This document shows, one piece after another, positions 53,496 through 62,975 of a stretch of 64,000 nucleotides of DNA (position 1 is the first letter of the stretch; every line of letters starts with the position of its first letter). The DNA is from Marinospirillum alkalitolerans (GTDB lineage Bacteria > Pseudomonadota > Gammaproteobacteria > Pseudomonadales > Halomonadaceae): positions 1 to 64,000 of the forward strand of contig NZ_JBANFI010000002.1 of the NCBI RefSeq assembly GCF_045055655.1, given 5' to 3'. A model generated the notes under the pieces. That model made no database searches. It was not told the DNA's origin and saw nothing but the letters and a program-made list of their open reading frames with translations. The translations under genes and the position numbers were made by a program.

Positions 53496-54235
53496 AACCG
53501 ATTCGTGTCGTGATCGTTGAAGACGACCCACAAATTGCGGAAATTCAACAGCGTTTTATTCTGCGCCTAGCCGATTTTGAAGTGGTGGGCATGGCCCATA
53601 GCCTCAGCGATGCCCTAGAGCTGATCCCTATTCTCCAGCCGCAGCTGCTGCTGTTGGATATTCACTTTCCCCAAGGCAATGGTTTAGAACTCCTCCGTGA
53701 GCTGCGCAGCCAGCAAAGCCCAGTGGATGTGATTATCATGACTGCCGCCACTGAGGTCGAGACGCTCACGGAGGCCATGCGCTATGGCGTTTTCAGCTAT
53801 ATTCTGAAACCGCTGGTTTTTGAACGCCTAGAGAAAAGCCTGCGCGCTTATCAACAACAGCATCATCAGCTGCAAGGCCTGACGTCACTCGATCAGCAAC
53901 TGGTTGATCGCCTGATCGCGCACCCGACCAGCGCGCACCTCACCAGCGCCCATCCGCCGCCAACCAGTGCCTCACGCCTACCCAAAGGCATCGATCCGCT
54001 GACGCTGGATAAGGTCCGCGCCTTTTTTGCCGAACAACCCAGCACCAGCTTTAGCGCGGAAGAGGTTGGCCAGGCGCTGGGCACCAGTCGCACCACCGCC
54101 AGACGCTATTTGGAGCACCTGACCAGCCAAGCAGAGCTGCAAGCCGATGTGGCCTATGGCTCTGTTGGCCGTCCAGAAAGACGCTATCAAGCGATTAGGC
54201 CGCCTGCTGACGCCAGATCAACCAAGCCTTTTTAA
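53492..54235 (+). CDS. DcuR/CitB-type response regulator
   Basis: 247 aa. Receiver domain with phospho-acceptor Asp56 (LLLDIHFP) and the conserved Lys (FSYILKPL); the C-terminal CitB-type HTH has TLDKVRAFF and LGTSRTTARRYLEHL. Linker at about residues 130-150 is a Thr/Ser/Ala/His repeat region. Its 3' end overlaps the convergent tctA gene by 41 bp. It should regulate the adjacent tctCBA transporter. Confidence 0.93.
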   Translation: MKPIRVVIVEDDPQIAEIQQRFILRLADFEVVGMAHSLSDALELIPILQPQLLLLDIHFPQGNGLELLRELRSQQSPVDVIIMTAATEVETLTEAMRYGVFSYILKPLVFERLEKSLRAYQQQHHQLQGLTSLDQQLVDRLIAHPTSAHLTSAHPPPTSASRLPKGIDPLTLDKVRAFFAEQPSTSFSAEEVGQALGTSRTTARRYLEHLTSQAELQADVAYGSVGRPERRYQAIRPPADARSTKPF

Positions 54236-55694
54236 GCAGCGGCGTGGTCAAAGACAAGCCTGCCAACACTAACAGCCAGAAGGAAATTGGTTTATCAATA
54301 AAGATCGACCAATCACCTGATGAGATCTGCAAAGCACGGCGCATGGATTCTTCTAACATCGCACCAAGGATTAATCCCAGAATCAAGGGCGCGGCAGGGA
54401 AGCCATAAAGACGCATCGCCAACCCCATCAAGCCAAAGAGAAGCAGCATAAGCAGATCAAAGGTGCTGAAGTTCATACCATACACACCCACCATGCAGAA
54501 GATCAGGATCATCGCTAACAGCAGAGGCCGTGGCGCATCCAGAATCTTGGCAATCAAGGGGATCAAAGGCAGGTTCAGCGCCAACAAGAACAGGTTGCCA
54601 ATATACATACTGGCAATCACACCCCAGAAGACATCGGGGCGGGTTTCGAGCATCATCGGGCCAGGAGTGACCCCCATCACCAGCAGAGCACCCAACAGAA
54701 CCGCGGTGGTACCAGAGCCGGGAACACCCAGCGTCAGTAGCGGTACAAAGGAGCCACCGCAGGCCGCATTATTGGCCGCTTCTGGGGCCGCCACACCCTT
54801 GATATTGCCCTGTCCAAAGGTCTTGCCATCGCGTGCCAAACGCTTTTCCAGGCTGTAACCCAAGAAGGACCCAATGGTGGCCCCCGCACCAGGCAACACA
54901 CCGATAAAGAAACCTAGAATCGAGCTGCGTCCAATTGGCGCGGCGATCTCCTTGGCCTCATGACGCGTCAGCTTCAAGGAACCGATGGATTGTCGCTGTG
55001 GATGCCCCTCTTCACCGCGCAGCAGCATGACAAACACCTCTGCCAGCGCAAACACCCCCAGTGCGACCACTAAAAAGCCAACACCATCGAGCAGATTCAA
55101 AGAGTTAAAGGTATAGCGTTCGGTGCCAGTTTGCAGATCCATCCCCACGATGGAGATCATCATGCCCACTACTGCCGCAATCAGCCCCTTGACCAGTGAT
55201 TTATCCGAGAGGCTGACCACCGCCGTCAAGCCAAGCAGCATCAACGCAAAATACTCAGCTGGACCAAAACTGACGGCAATTTTTGACAAGAGCGGTGCGA
55301 TCAACACCAGACCAACTACCGAAATCGTGCCACCAACAAAAGAGGCATAAGCCGCAATCGCCAGCGCCTTACCCGCCTGCCCTTTGCGTGCCATGGGGTA
55401 GCCATCAAAGGAGGTGGCCACCGTGCCCGCCACGCCTGGCGCGTTTAACAGGATTGATGAGGTGGACCCGCCAAAAATCGCGCCATAGTAGACACCGGCC
55501 ATCAAAATCAAACCTGAGGCAGGGTCCATGCTAAAGGTGATCGGGATCATCAGGGCCAGGGCCGAAATGGGCCCAAGGCCGGGCAACATGCCAATCAAAG
55601 TACCGGCAAATACACCGATAAACACATACAAGAGGTTATCCGGCTGGAGTGCAATTCCAAAGCCGTAGATCAAACTACTGAGTGATTCGAGCAT
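54195..55694 (-). CDS. tctA: Tripartite tricarboxylate transporter large permease TctA
   Basis: 499 aa, about 12 helices. Blocks GVFAGTLIGMLPGLGPISALALMIPITF and GVAGTVATSFDGYPMARKGQAGKAL are TctA signatures. With TctB and TctC it imports citrate or a related tricarboxylate. Starts 17 bp after tctB; overlaps the response regulator gene at its 3' end. Confidence 0.95.
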   Translation of the reverse strand: MLESLSSLIYGFGIALQPDNLLYVFIGVFAGTLIGMLPGLGPISALALMIPITFSMDPASGLILMAGVYYGAIFGGSTSSILLNAPGVAGTVATSFDGYPMARKGQAGKALAIAAYASFVGGTISVVGLVLIAPLLSKIAVSFGPAEYFALMLLGLTAVVSLSDKSLVKGLIAAVVGMMISIVGMDLQTGTERYTFNSLNLLDGVGFLVVALGVFALAEVFVMLLRGEEGHPQRQSIGSLKLTRHEAKEIAAPIGRSSILGFFIGVLPGAGATIGSFLGYSLEKRLARDGKTFGQGNIKGVAAPEAANNAACGGSFVPLLTLGVPGSGTTAVLLGALLVMGVTPGPMMLETRPDVFWGVIASMYIGNLFLLALNLPLIPLIAKILDAPRPLLLAMILIFCMVGVYGMNFSTFDLLMLLLFGLMGLAMRLYGFPAAPLILGLILGAMLEESMRRALQISSGDWSIFIDKPISFWLLVLAGLSLTTPLLKKAWLIWRQQAA

Positions 55695-55711
55695 GATTCA
55701 GACTCCAGAAA

Positions 55712-56221
55712 TCAAAAGGGCAGAAGGCCAGGTGGCAGATGCACACCCACCAGCCCAGTCATGACAAAGTACAAGGCCAAGACAATCGCTAAGGTGGTGA
55801 CCAGATTGATGACATGAGCGCGATAACCGTAGTAGCACGCCAAGGCAAACATCAGGCCACTGGAGCTGAGCACAAATCCCAGCTTCTCTAATAACAGGGC
55901 ATAGGCCAGAATCGCCAAGGCAGTCACCAGTACCTGCGCGGCTGGGCTGCGCCAATGCCAAGTGCGCGTCTGCTGCTGTGCCGAATCCGTGTTTTCTTCA
56001 GTGTTTTCTTCAGCGGTCTCTGCGGCCTTGGCAGTAAAGGCATCCACAAAGAGCCAGATCGATAAGAGCAGCAGCAAACTGCCCAACAGCTTCGGGAAAA
56101 CATCAGAATCTACAGGGCGTGGAATCGGAAAGGTCGGAATCTGCCACGCCATCCAAAGATAAAGACAGGATAAAAGAGCCAGCACAGTCGCAATCAGGTG
56201 CTGGGCAGTGAAACGCATCAT
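55712..56221 (-). CDS. tctB: Tripartite tricarboxylate transporter small permease TctB
   Basis: 169 aa with four hydrophobic helices and a charged loop. The loop contains a duplicated EENT from two tandem 12 bp copies (55989-56012). The FGFV.SS.LMFALACYYGYR-type helix (here LSSSGLMFALACYYGYR) and the length fit TctB. Confidence 0.88.
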   Translation of the reverse strand: MMRFTAQHLIATVLALLSCLYLWMAWQIPTFPIPRPVDSDVFPKLLGSLLLLLSIWLFVDAFTAKAAETAEENTEENTDSAQQQTRTWHWRSPAAQVLVTALAILAYALLLEKLGFVLSSSGLMFALACYYGYRAHVINLVTTLAIVLALYFVMTGLVGVHLPPGLLPF

Positions 56222-56275
56222 GGGGCGACCTCATTCACAGGGAAGATGGGAGAAACACAAGACAGGCTGCGGATA

Positions 56276-56296
56276 GCCCCCCTTCAAGAGAGGGGC
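56276..56296 (-). other. Intercistronic hairpin between tctC and tctB
   Basis: CCCCT/AGGGG arms around 56279-56295 with flanking G/C pairs can form a stem-loop in the 82 bp gap. Such hairpins can stabilise the upstream binding-protein mRNA relative to the permease genes; here that is an inference. Confidence 0.35.
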
Positions 56297-56303
56297 CTGT
56301 GGC

Positions 56304-57314
56304 TTAACGGGCGAGGAGGCCCAGCTCACTGAGGATGTGACGGAAGGATTCCGCCTGCTCATCCAAAAAGGCACCAAATTCAGCGCTGTTCTGGTAGGAG
56401 TCATACCAGCCAAGGCGCTCGCGGGCCGCCTGCCAGCTATCGGTGGTCATCATCTGTGCAAAGAGATCCTGATAGTAGGCAACAGCCTGATCCGACATAT
56501 TCTTCGGCCCCATCACACCACGCCAGATATCAAAGGTGTAATCCACGCCCTGTTCAACATAGGTCGGTACCGATTCAAGAGGACCAGGCACCCGCTCAGG
56601 AGCAGAGACAGCCAAGGCGCGCAGCGCACCATCTTGCAGCTGTGCACTGGCTTCGCCCATGCCGGTCACACCCGCCACGATATGACCGCCACGCAGATTG
56701 GTCATCACCTCACCACCGCCGGAGAAGGCAATATAGTTCAAGCGAGCGGCATCCAAACCGGCTGCGGCTGCGGCGCCAGCGATGGCAATATGGTCCATCG
56801 AGCCAGCTGCAGAGCCACCACCAACACTCAGCTGAGGTTGACTGGCCATGGCTTCAAACAAGTCATTGACTGTTTGATAGGGTGAATCAGCGCGTACCAA
56901 CAGAATGGAATAGTCGGTAATCAAGCGCGCAATCGGACGAAAATCCTGATGATCAAAGCGCGAACGTCCAGAAAGCGGCACCAGCAAAATGGGTGGGCTG
57001 GTCGCAAACAGCTTATGTTCATTACGGGCATCACGGGCAATCTGCGCCCAGGCAATCGCTCCACCGCCACCTGGCACATTGATCGGCGCAAAATTCACCG
57101 GTGCCAGATTTTCAGCACGAATCACATTCGCGGTGGTGCGAACCAGTGTATCCCAGCCACCACCGGGATTAGCAGGGGCAATATATTCAACCGCGCGTGT
57201 GGGGGTCCAATCGGCCCAGCTGGTCAGGGGCAAACAGGCGATCAGCGCGCTACAAAGTACTTTTTGTGTGGTTTGACGCCAGAAACCGGCGCGAGTGAAG
57301 GATGTGAAAGGCAT
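56304..57314 (-). CDS. tctC: Tripartite tricarboxylate transporter substrate-binding protein TctC
   Basis: 336 aa periplasmic binding protein. Signal peptide (VLCSALIACLPLTSWADW) with a cleavage site at about residue 34, then the TctC/Bug fold with YIAPANPGGGWDTLVRTT and NVPGGGGAIAWA and VGGGSAAGSMDH. GGAG ribosome site before the ATG. First gene of tctCBA. Confidence 0.94.
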   Translation of the reverse strand: MPFTSFTRAGFWRQTTQKVLCSALIACLPLTSWADWTPTRAVEYIAPANPGGGWDTLVRTTANVIRAENLAPVNFAPINVPGGGGAIAWAQIARDARNEHKLFATSPPILLVPLSGRSRFDHQDFRPIARLITDYSILLVRADSPYQTVNDLFEAMASQPQLSVGGGSAAGSMDHIAIAGAAAAAGLDAARLNYIAFSGGGEVMTNLRGGHIVAGVTGMGEASAQLQDGALRALAVSAPERVPGPLESVPTYVEQGVDYTFDIWRGVMGPKNMSDQAVAYYQDLFAQMMTTDSWQAARERLGWYDSYQNSAEFGAFLDEQAESFRHILSELGLLAR

Positions 57315-57575
57315 GGTCTTCTCCAGCTTCGTTATTGTTAGAAGGAGACCAATATAGACAGGGAGGAAAGTGCAAATGAAGTTAAAGCAGATAAAAACAA
57401 AAAAGAACTTAGTTCACATTAAAGACATAAAGTGCATGCGAAAAATAAAAATACGCTACTGGTCAATGCTGGCCAATACTTTAAAATAGCGCGCCTTATT
57501 ATGCAACTTTAGTCTAAACAGGGAAGACCGACCGCATCCATTGCAATAGGTACGGCTATCCCAAGGATCGGATGT
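57315..57575. other. Divergent intergenic region
   Basis: 260 bp, AT-rich, between tctC (minus) and the small unknown gene (plus). It must carry the tct promoter and likely the response-regulator sites, but I see no clear direct repeats or operators. Confidence 0.4.
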
Positions 57576-57959
57576 GTGAACGCTCTTGCTTGCCCCTACC
57601 CCCCGTCTTACCAAACGCTACGCCATGCGGCTCAGCAGCTGCGCTACTTCACTTGGCAAGAATCCGCCACTCAGCCACCCCAGATCCGCGCGCATTTTGC
57701 TTATCATGATCAAGCAGATTTACAGACGCTGCTGCAGCTGTTACATCTACACAACAAGGGTGCCAGCCACTGGCCTCAACAGGCACTTTCTGTCATCGCA
57801 GAAGCTGGACGCCTGACACTCAGCGCCAAGGCGGAGGCTCACACCATCGCAGCGATTCAACAGGCTGAGCAGGCTTATCAGCAGCTGGCGCTCGATATTC
57901 GTTTGATTCATCCCTGGACCCCTTTGCGTCCTCTTTTTTCTGGCGCCACGGCAAACTGA
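57576..57959 (+). CDS. Small protein of unknown function
   Basis: 127 aa from a GTG with AAGGA upstream. No known motif, signal peptide or membrane segment. It is rich in Gln, Ala, His and Leu and predicted helical. Its 3' 52 bp overlap the end of sbcC on the other strand. The ribosome site, length and composition support a real gene, but I do not recognise it. Confidence 0.5.
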   Translation: MNALACPYPPSYQTLRHAAQQLRYFTWQESATQPPQIRAHFAYHDQADLQTLLQLLHLHNKGASHWPQQALSVIAEAGRLTLSAKAEAHTIAAIQQAEQAYQQLALDIRLIHPWTPLRPLFSGATAN

Positions 57960-60900
57960 GCATCCAGACGACTGATCCCTAGTCCCCCCATTTTATGCAC
58001 ACGCAACTGCACCGGAATACGTTCTTTCAGCGCGCTGATATGACTGATCACACCGACCATCTTGCCTGAGGCATGCAGGTGATCGAGGGCATCCAGAGCA
58101 ATATCCAGCGTTGCGGCATCCAGGGTGCCAAAGCCTTCATCAAGAAAAAGAGAATCAATGCTCACCTGATGGCTGACCAGATCAGACAAGGCCAGCGCCA
58201 GCGCAAGACTGGCTAGAAAGCTCTCCCCGCCGGAGAGGGTTTTGGTATCCCGCTCCGCATCGGCTTGCCAGGTATCGATGACACACAGGCTCAACCCCGC
58301 CTCTTGTTGGCGCTTGAGCTGATAACGCCCATCAAAGCGGGTGAGATGACGGTTCGCCAAGGTGATCAAATGATCCAGCGTCAGGCCCTGTGCAAAGCGA
58401 CGAAACTTATCCCCCTTCGCTGAGCCAATTAGCTGATTCAGCTGCTCCCAATCTTGTGCAACCTGCTGCATCGCTTGGTATTCAACCAATAAGCGCTGAT
58501 GCTCAGCTTCGGCGGCCTGGCGCGCACTCAGACGCTGCTGCAACTGTGCCAACTCACCCAAGCAGGCATCTCGGCTCTGCTCCAACTCAGTACGGGCAGC
58601 TTCCAAAGCAGCCATATCAGCATGGCTCGCCATAGCTTGCTGCGCCCGCAGAGCGGTCTGTTCTTGCTGGAGCTGTACCTCGGCTTGCGCCAGAGCGTGG
58701 GTGCGCTGATCCAACTCGTGTAACTTTTCCTGCAACTGACGACGTTCCTCAACAGGGAGCACCGCCGCCATAAAAGCCGCCTGATCGGCAAAGCCACTGT
58801 CCGCTAGGGCCTGCTGCCACATCTGCTGCTGTTGCTGGCACTTGGGGGCGGCCTGTTCCTCCTGCTGTTGACGCAGCTGATATTCAGCCCAGGCTTGCTG
58901 ATACGCCCGCTCTTGATGCTGCGCCTGCTCTCTGACCTGCCGCCATGCCTGCTCTGCCGCTGTCAGGCGAGCCTGAAGCGCCGCGCGCACTTCGCTCAGG
59001 CTGGCACCGTCCCAGTGGCTGCGACGCTCTAAGCGGAGCGCTTCGACCGCCTGCTGCCGCTTTTTCATCTCGGTCTGCTGTTCAGCCAACTGCTGCTCGC
59101 TACGCTTAAGCTGCGCTTCAACAGCAGCCAGAGCTCGCTGCTGTTGTTGCCACTGGGTCTCTAGGCGCTGTACCTGTGCTTCACACTGACGATACTGGTC
59201 ATAGACCTGGCTATGTTGCTGCAACCAGCTGATCAGCGCCTCTAAGGAGGCAACAGGCGCCTCGGCCACACTGGCTTGAATCTCCTCTAAGCAAGGTTCC
59301 TTTTTTTGCATCCAGAGATCATGGCGCTGTTGGAGCAGCTGCTGCGCTTGCTGGCATTGCTCTGCGGCCTTCTGCGCCTGATCTCGTAGCCAGTTCAGCT
59401 GGGTCTGCAGCTGCTCTTGCTGTTGTTGATCCACCTGCGCCTGCTGCTGCGCCTCACGCTGGGCTTGCTGCTGTAGACGACCTGCCTGCAGACGCTCATT
59501 CAATCTCGCCTGGGCCTGCTCCCAGTCCTTGGCGAGCGTGATCAGTGTCTGAGGATCTTCAAGGCGACCAAAACCCAGTGCGGGATCCAGGCCCGCCCAA
59601 TCTGCCTCTTTGCGCTGCTGTTGCTGCGTCCAGCGCGCCAGATCTGCCGTAAGCTGACGACAAAGAGACTGGGCCTGCTCAACACGCGCCTTCTTGGCCT
59701 GCCCCTGCTCCGTCAAGCTGGCCACCTGTTGTTCCTGCTGCTGATAGCGCGCCAAGGTGGCGTGATGATCCAGAGGATCGGCAGCCGCGGGATGCTCCAA
59801 CGCACCACAAAGGGGGCAGGCTTCACCTGTTTTTAAGGCTTGGCGATAGTGTGCCAGCTCTTCTTCTTGGGTCAGCAAGCGCTTGAGATCCACACGCTGC
59901 TGCTCGGCCAGACGATAGGCCTCGACCAGCTGCTCACGCTCTTGTCGGGCTTGTTGTGCCTGAGCCTCGGCCTGTTCCAGCTCACGCTGACAAATCTGGC
60001 GCTGAGTCTCAGCCTCTTGCCACTGCTGCTGCCAAGCCTGCGCTTGATGCAACTGAGACCAGCGCTGCTGCCCGCTCGCGAGCTGAGCCAGCAGCGCCTC
60101 CTCGTGATCTTCCGGCTCCTGCGCCAGCGCCTGCTGCATCTGCATCCAATGGGCCTGACTGGCCTCAGCCTGAGCCTTTGCAGCCAGCCACTGGGCTTCT
60201 CCCTGCTGATACGCCTGCTCGGCCTGACGCTGCTGTTCAAGCCCGCTCAGGCAGGTCTGTTCAAGCTCTTTCAGCGCCTGCTCTTCTGCATGTAAAGGTG
60301 CTAGGGCCAGCTGCCAAGCATGCAGGCGTGGTCCCAGACGCTGATAAAGCTGGTGTTGATCCAACCAGCCTTGCTGTTCGACGCGCTGCTGCTCCAGCGA
60401 GGTACACTCAGCCTGCTGAGTTTTGAAAGCCTGCTGCTCTTGCTGCCATTGCTGCTGCAAGGCCGCAACCTGCTGCTGATCGCGCTTCAGATCCGCTTCC
60501 AGCTGGGTCAGGCGCTGCTCCAACGGCCACACCACCTCCGTGATCTGCTGCTCTTGCTGTTGCTGCTCCTGCTGTAACTCAGCCCAGTGTTGCTGACACT
60601 GATCCAGCCTACGCTGGGCCTGTTGCTGCTGCTCGCTTTGCTGCTGCCAATGGCGCTCGGCAGCCTGTCGCGCAATCTGAGCCTGCTCAGCGGCGCTTTT
60701 TGCCTCCTGCCACGCTTGCCAAGGCTGGCGCAGGATCTCGGCCGGCTCGCTTAACGCCAGTCGGTGACGATCTGCTGTGGCCGCTTCTTGGGCCAGTGCG
60801 GCCTGCTCTTGCTCCGCTTGCAGGGCCAGTTGCCGCTGCTCTAAGCCGCGCGCGGCCTGCCACCAGTCATACTCTTGCTGCAGCTGCTGTCGTTGCTGGT

Positions 60901-61621
60901 TGAGCTGTGCCAATTGCTCTTCGAGCCTGTTGTGCTGATCCAATAAGACCTGCTTGTGATCAACCGAGACATCACCTAAAGCGGCCAACTGTGCTTGTTG
61001 TTGATCAAGCAAGCCTTTTTGATCACGACAGCGAAGATAAACATATTCAGAAACCTGCGCGTAGATCGCCGTCCCCGTCAGCTCCTCCAGCAACGCTGCA
61101 CGCTCGTTATCTTCTGCATACAAAAAAGCCGCAAAATCGCCCTGAGACAGCAGAATCGATTTGGTAAAACGCGCAAAATCCAGCCCCGTCAGCTGCTCAG
61201 TGTGTTCTAGCTTGTGCCGCACCTGTTGCGTCAGCAGCTGATCTGGCTCGCCAGCCTGCTGACTCAGCTGCGCCAGCTCGACCACGGGTGGTTGAAGCTT
61301 GCCATCCGGCTGCCCGCGAGCGCGGCGCATACTCCAAAAAGCACGATAAACCTGCCCTTTAACGGCGAACTCCACCTCGGCCAGACAATCACTCGCACCA
61401 CGCGTCATCATCTCATTGCTTTGTGCGCTGATCGTGCCTAGACGCGGTGTTTGGTGATACAGGGCCAGACAGATGGCATCGAGAAGGGTGCTCTTACCGG
61501 CTCCTGTCGGACCGGTAATCGCAAATACCCCTTGGCTATCAAAAGGAGACTGGGTCCAATCTATCCGCCATTCTCCCTGCAAGGAATTGAGATTTTTAAA
61601 ACGCAGCGACAGAATCTTCAT
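57908..61621 (-). CDS. sbcC: SbcC nuclease complex ATPase subunit
   Basis: 1237 aa SMC-like ATPase that with SbcD opens hairpins and processes DNA ends. Walker A GPTGAGKSTLLDAICLALYH, very long Gln-rich coiled coils, zinc hook CPLCGALEHP near residue 602, signature LSGGESFLASLALALALSDL and Walker B SLFLDEGFGTLD. It is longer than E. coli SbcC (1048 aa), the extra length lying in the coiled coils. Overlaps sbcD by four bases. Confidence 0.95.
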   Translation of the reverse strand: MKILSLRFKNLNSLQGEWRIDWTQSPFDSQGVFAITGPTGAGKSTLLDAICLALYHQTPRLGTISAQSNEMMTRGASDCLAEVEFAVKGQVYRAFWSMRRARGQPDGKLQPPVVELAQLSQQAGEPDQLLTQQVRHKLEHTEQLTGLDFARFTKSILLSQGDFAAFLYAEDNERAALLEELTGTAIYAQVSEYVYLRCRDQKGLLDQQQAQLAALGDVSVDHKQVLLDQHNRLEEQLAQLNQQRQQLQQEYDWWQAARGLEQRQLALQAEQEQAALAQEAATADRHRLALSEPAEILRQPWQAWQEAKSAAEQAQIARQAAERHWQQQSEQQQQAQRRLDQCQQHWAELQQEQQQQEQQITEVVWPLEQRLTQLEADLKRDQQQVAALQQQWQQEQQAFKTQQAECTSLEQQRVEQQGWLDQHQLYQRLGPRLHAWQLALAPLHAEEQALKELEQTCLSGLEQQRQAEQAYQQGEAQWLAAKAQAEASQAHWMQMQQALAQEPEDHEEALLAQLASGQQRWSQLHQAQAWQQQWQEAETQRQICQRELEQAEAQAQQARQEREQLVEAYRLAEQQRVDLKRLLTQEEELAHYRQALKTGEACPLCGALEHPAAADPLDHHATLARYQQQEQQVASLTEQGQAKKARVEQAQSLCRQLTADLARWTQQQQRKEADWAGLDPALGFGRLEDPQTLITLAKDWEQAQARLNERLQAGRLQQQAQREAQQQAQVDQQQQEQLQTQLNWLRDQAQKAAEQCQQAQQLLQQRHDLWMQKKEPCLEEIQASVAEAPVASLEALISWLQQHSQVYDQYRQCEAQVQRLETQWQQQQRALAAVEAQLKRSEQQLAEQQTEMKKRQQAVEALRLERRSHWDGASLSEVRAALQARLTAAEQAWRQVREQAQHQERAYQQAWAEYQLRQQQEEQAAPKCQQQQQMWQQALADSGFADQAAFMAAVLPVEERRQLQEKLHELDQRTHALAQAEVQLQQEQTALRAQQAMASHADMAALEAARTELEQSRDACLGELAQLQQRLSARQAAEAEHQRLLVEYQAMQQVAQDWEQLNQLIGSAKGDKFRRFAQGLTLDHLITLANRHLTRFDGRYQLKRQQEAGLSLCVIDTWQADAERDTKTLSGGESFLASLALALALSDLVSHQVSIDSLFLDEGFGTLDAATLDIALDALDHLHASGKMVGVISHISALKERIPVQLRVHKMGGLGISRLDAQFAVAPEKRGRKGVQG

Positions 61622-62904
61622 TCGGCCACCTGCCCTTGCTCGACCTCAGCCAAGGCCTGACGAAATAACAAGCGTAAGCGCGCACGGTCAGCCTCATCAT
61701 CCAATCCACTGCTAAGAAGACGCTGCTCAAAAACCTGCTCAGGTGTCAGCTCACTCAGGGTTTCTTGCGCCTGCTGCGCCAAGACTGTGTCTGCTTGCCG
61801 TGCCACACGCCTGATGACCACCACATCCACCGCCGTATCTGCAAGCTGCTGCTGAATCTGTTGCCGGGCATCGCTCAACCCCAGACCATCCTCCAACTCA
61901 ATCGCCAGCCACAGGCTCGGATTACCCTGTGGATAATCAGTTTTGAGCTGCTGTAAATGCGATTCGATCTGCGCCCAATCGCCACGCAACCTTTGCATAG
62001 GTTGAAAAACAGGCACAGCCAAAGGTGTCACTGTCACCGATGGATTCTCAAGCTCGGACTCGGGATGTGACGCAGGCTCGGATGAAAAATCCGCCTCTGC
62101 TGGACAGAAGGACACCAGATTCACCTGCTTCTGATGGCTCAGTTCATCAAAACTCAGCCTGTAGGGCGCACCGCTGTAACACCAGTGCGCTTTGCCAGAG
62201 ATACGCTGGGGACGATGCAAATGCCCGAGGGCAAGATAATCAAAGGGAGGAAAGATGTCAGAAGGGACAGCTTCGAGTGTGCCAATATACAGATCCCGTT
62301 CACTGTCGGAGCGGCTCATCCCCAGCGCCGTCAGATGGCCGCTGCCGAGGATGGGCACATCAAGGCCCAAGGCCGCCCGCCGCTGCTCGGCATGGGCGTA
62401 AAGACACTGATAATGGGCTTGCATCGCCTCCAACAGCCATTGACGCTTGGCTTCAGCGCTGTCACCAGCTCGACTAGTGATCAGCTCTTTGGGGCGCAGA
62501 TAGGGAACAGCACAAAGAAGCGCGCTCGGCACACCGGCACGATCATGCAGGGTGATCACCTGCTCATCCAAGGGGAGATCGGTGGTCGCTATCACATGCG
62601 TTTCAAGATAACGCAGTAGGGGGCGCGCTTCGTGCAAGGTGGCAATCGCATCATGGTTACCGCCGAGCAGAATCAGCTGCACACCCAGGCGCTGCACATC
62701 GACCACAAACTGATTGAGCAGTTCACGCGCGGCACTCGGTGGGGTGGCGGTATCAAAAATATCCCCTGCCACCAGCAGCACATCGACCTGCTCTGTCTCC
62801 ATCACCTCCAGCAACCAACGCAGAAAGGCCTGCTGCTCGGCATGGCGCGAGCGATGAAAAAAATGCTGACCCAAATGCCAGTCAGAAGTATGGAGGAGTT
62901 TCAT
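61618..62904 (-). CDS. sbcD: SbcD nuclease subunit
   Basis: 428 aa Mre11-type manganese nuclease. Metallophosphoesterase motifs TSDWHLGQ (I), VAGDIFD (II) and GGNHD (III) are intact. ATGA overlap with sbcC. Starts downstream of the TraF-like gene. Confidence 0.95.
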   Translation of the reverse strand: MKLLHTSDWHLGQHFFHRSRHAEQQAFLRWLLEVMETEQVDVLLVAGDIFDTATPPSAARELLNQFVVDVQRLGVQLILLGGNHDAIATLHEARPLLRYLETHVIATTDLPLDEQVITLHDRAGVPSALLCAVPYLRPKELITSRAGDSAEAKRQWLLEAMQAHYQCLYAHAEQRRAALGLDVPILGSGHLTALGMSRSDSERDLYIGTLEAVPSDIFPPFDYLALGHLHRPQRISGKAHWCYSGAPYRLSFDELSHQKQVNLVSFCPAEADFSSEPASHPESELENPSVTVTPLAVPVFQPMQRLRGDWAQIESHLQQLKTDYPQGNPSLWLAIELEDGLGLSDARQQIQQQLADTAVDVVVIRRVARQADTVLAQQAQETLSELTPEQVFEQRLLSSGLDDEADRARLRLLFRQALAEVEQGQVAE

Positions 62905-62975
62905 GCTTTTTTATCCGTCAGTGCTTGCAGTGCTCACCGCGCTCAATACCTGAGCCGCACTCAAAAGTCAGCAGT

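Noticed and set aside
57908..61621. Many short open frames opposite sbcC and the DUF349 gene
   Set aside because: Created by the CAG/CTG-rich codons of Gln/Leu-rich proteins; low-complexity translations.
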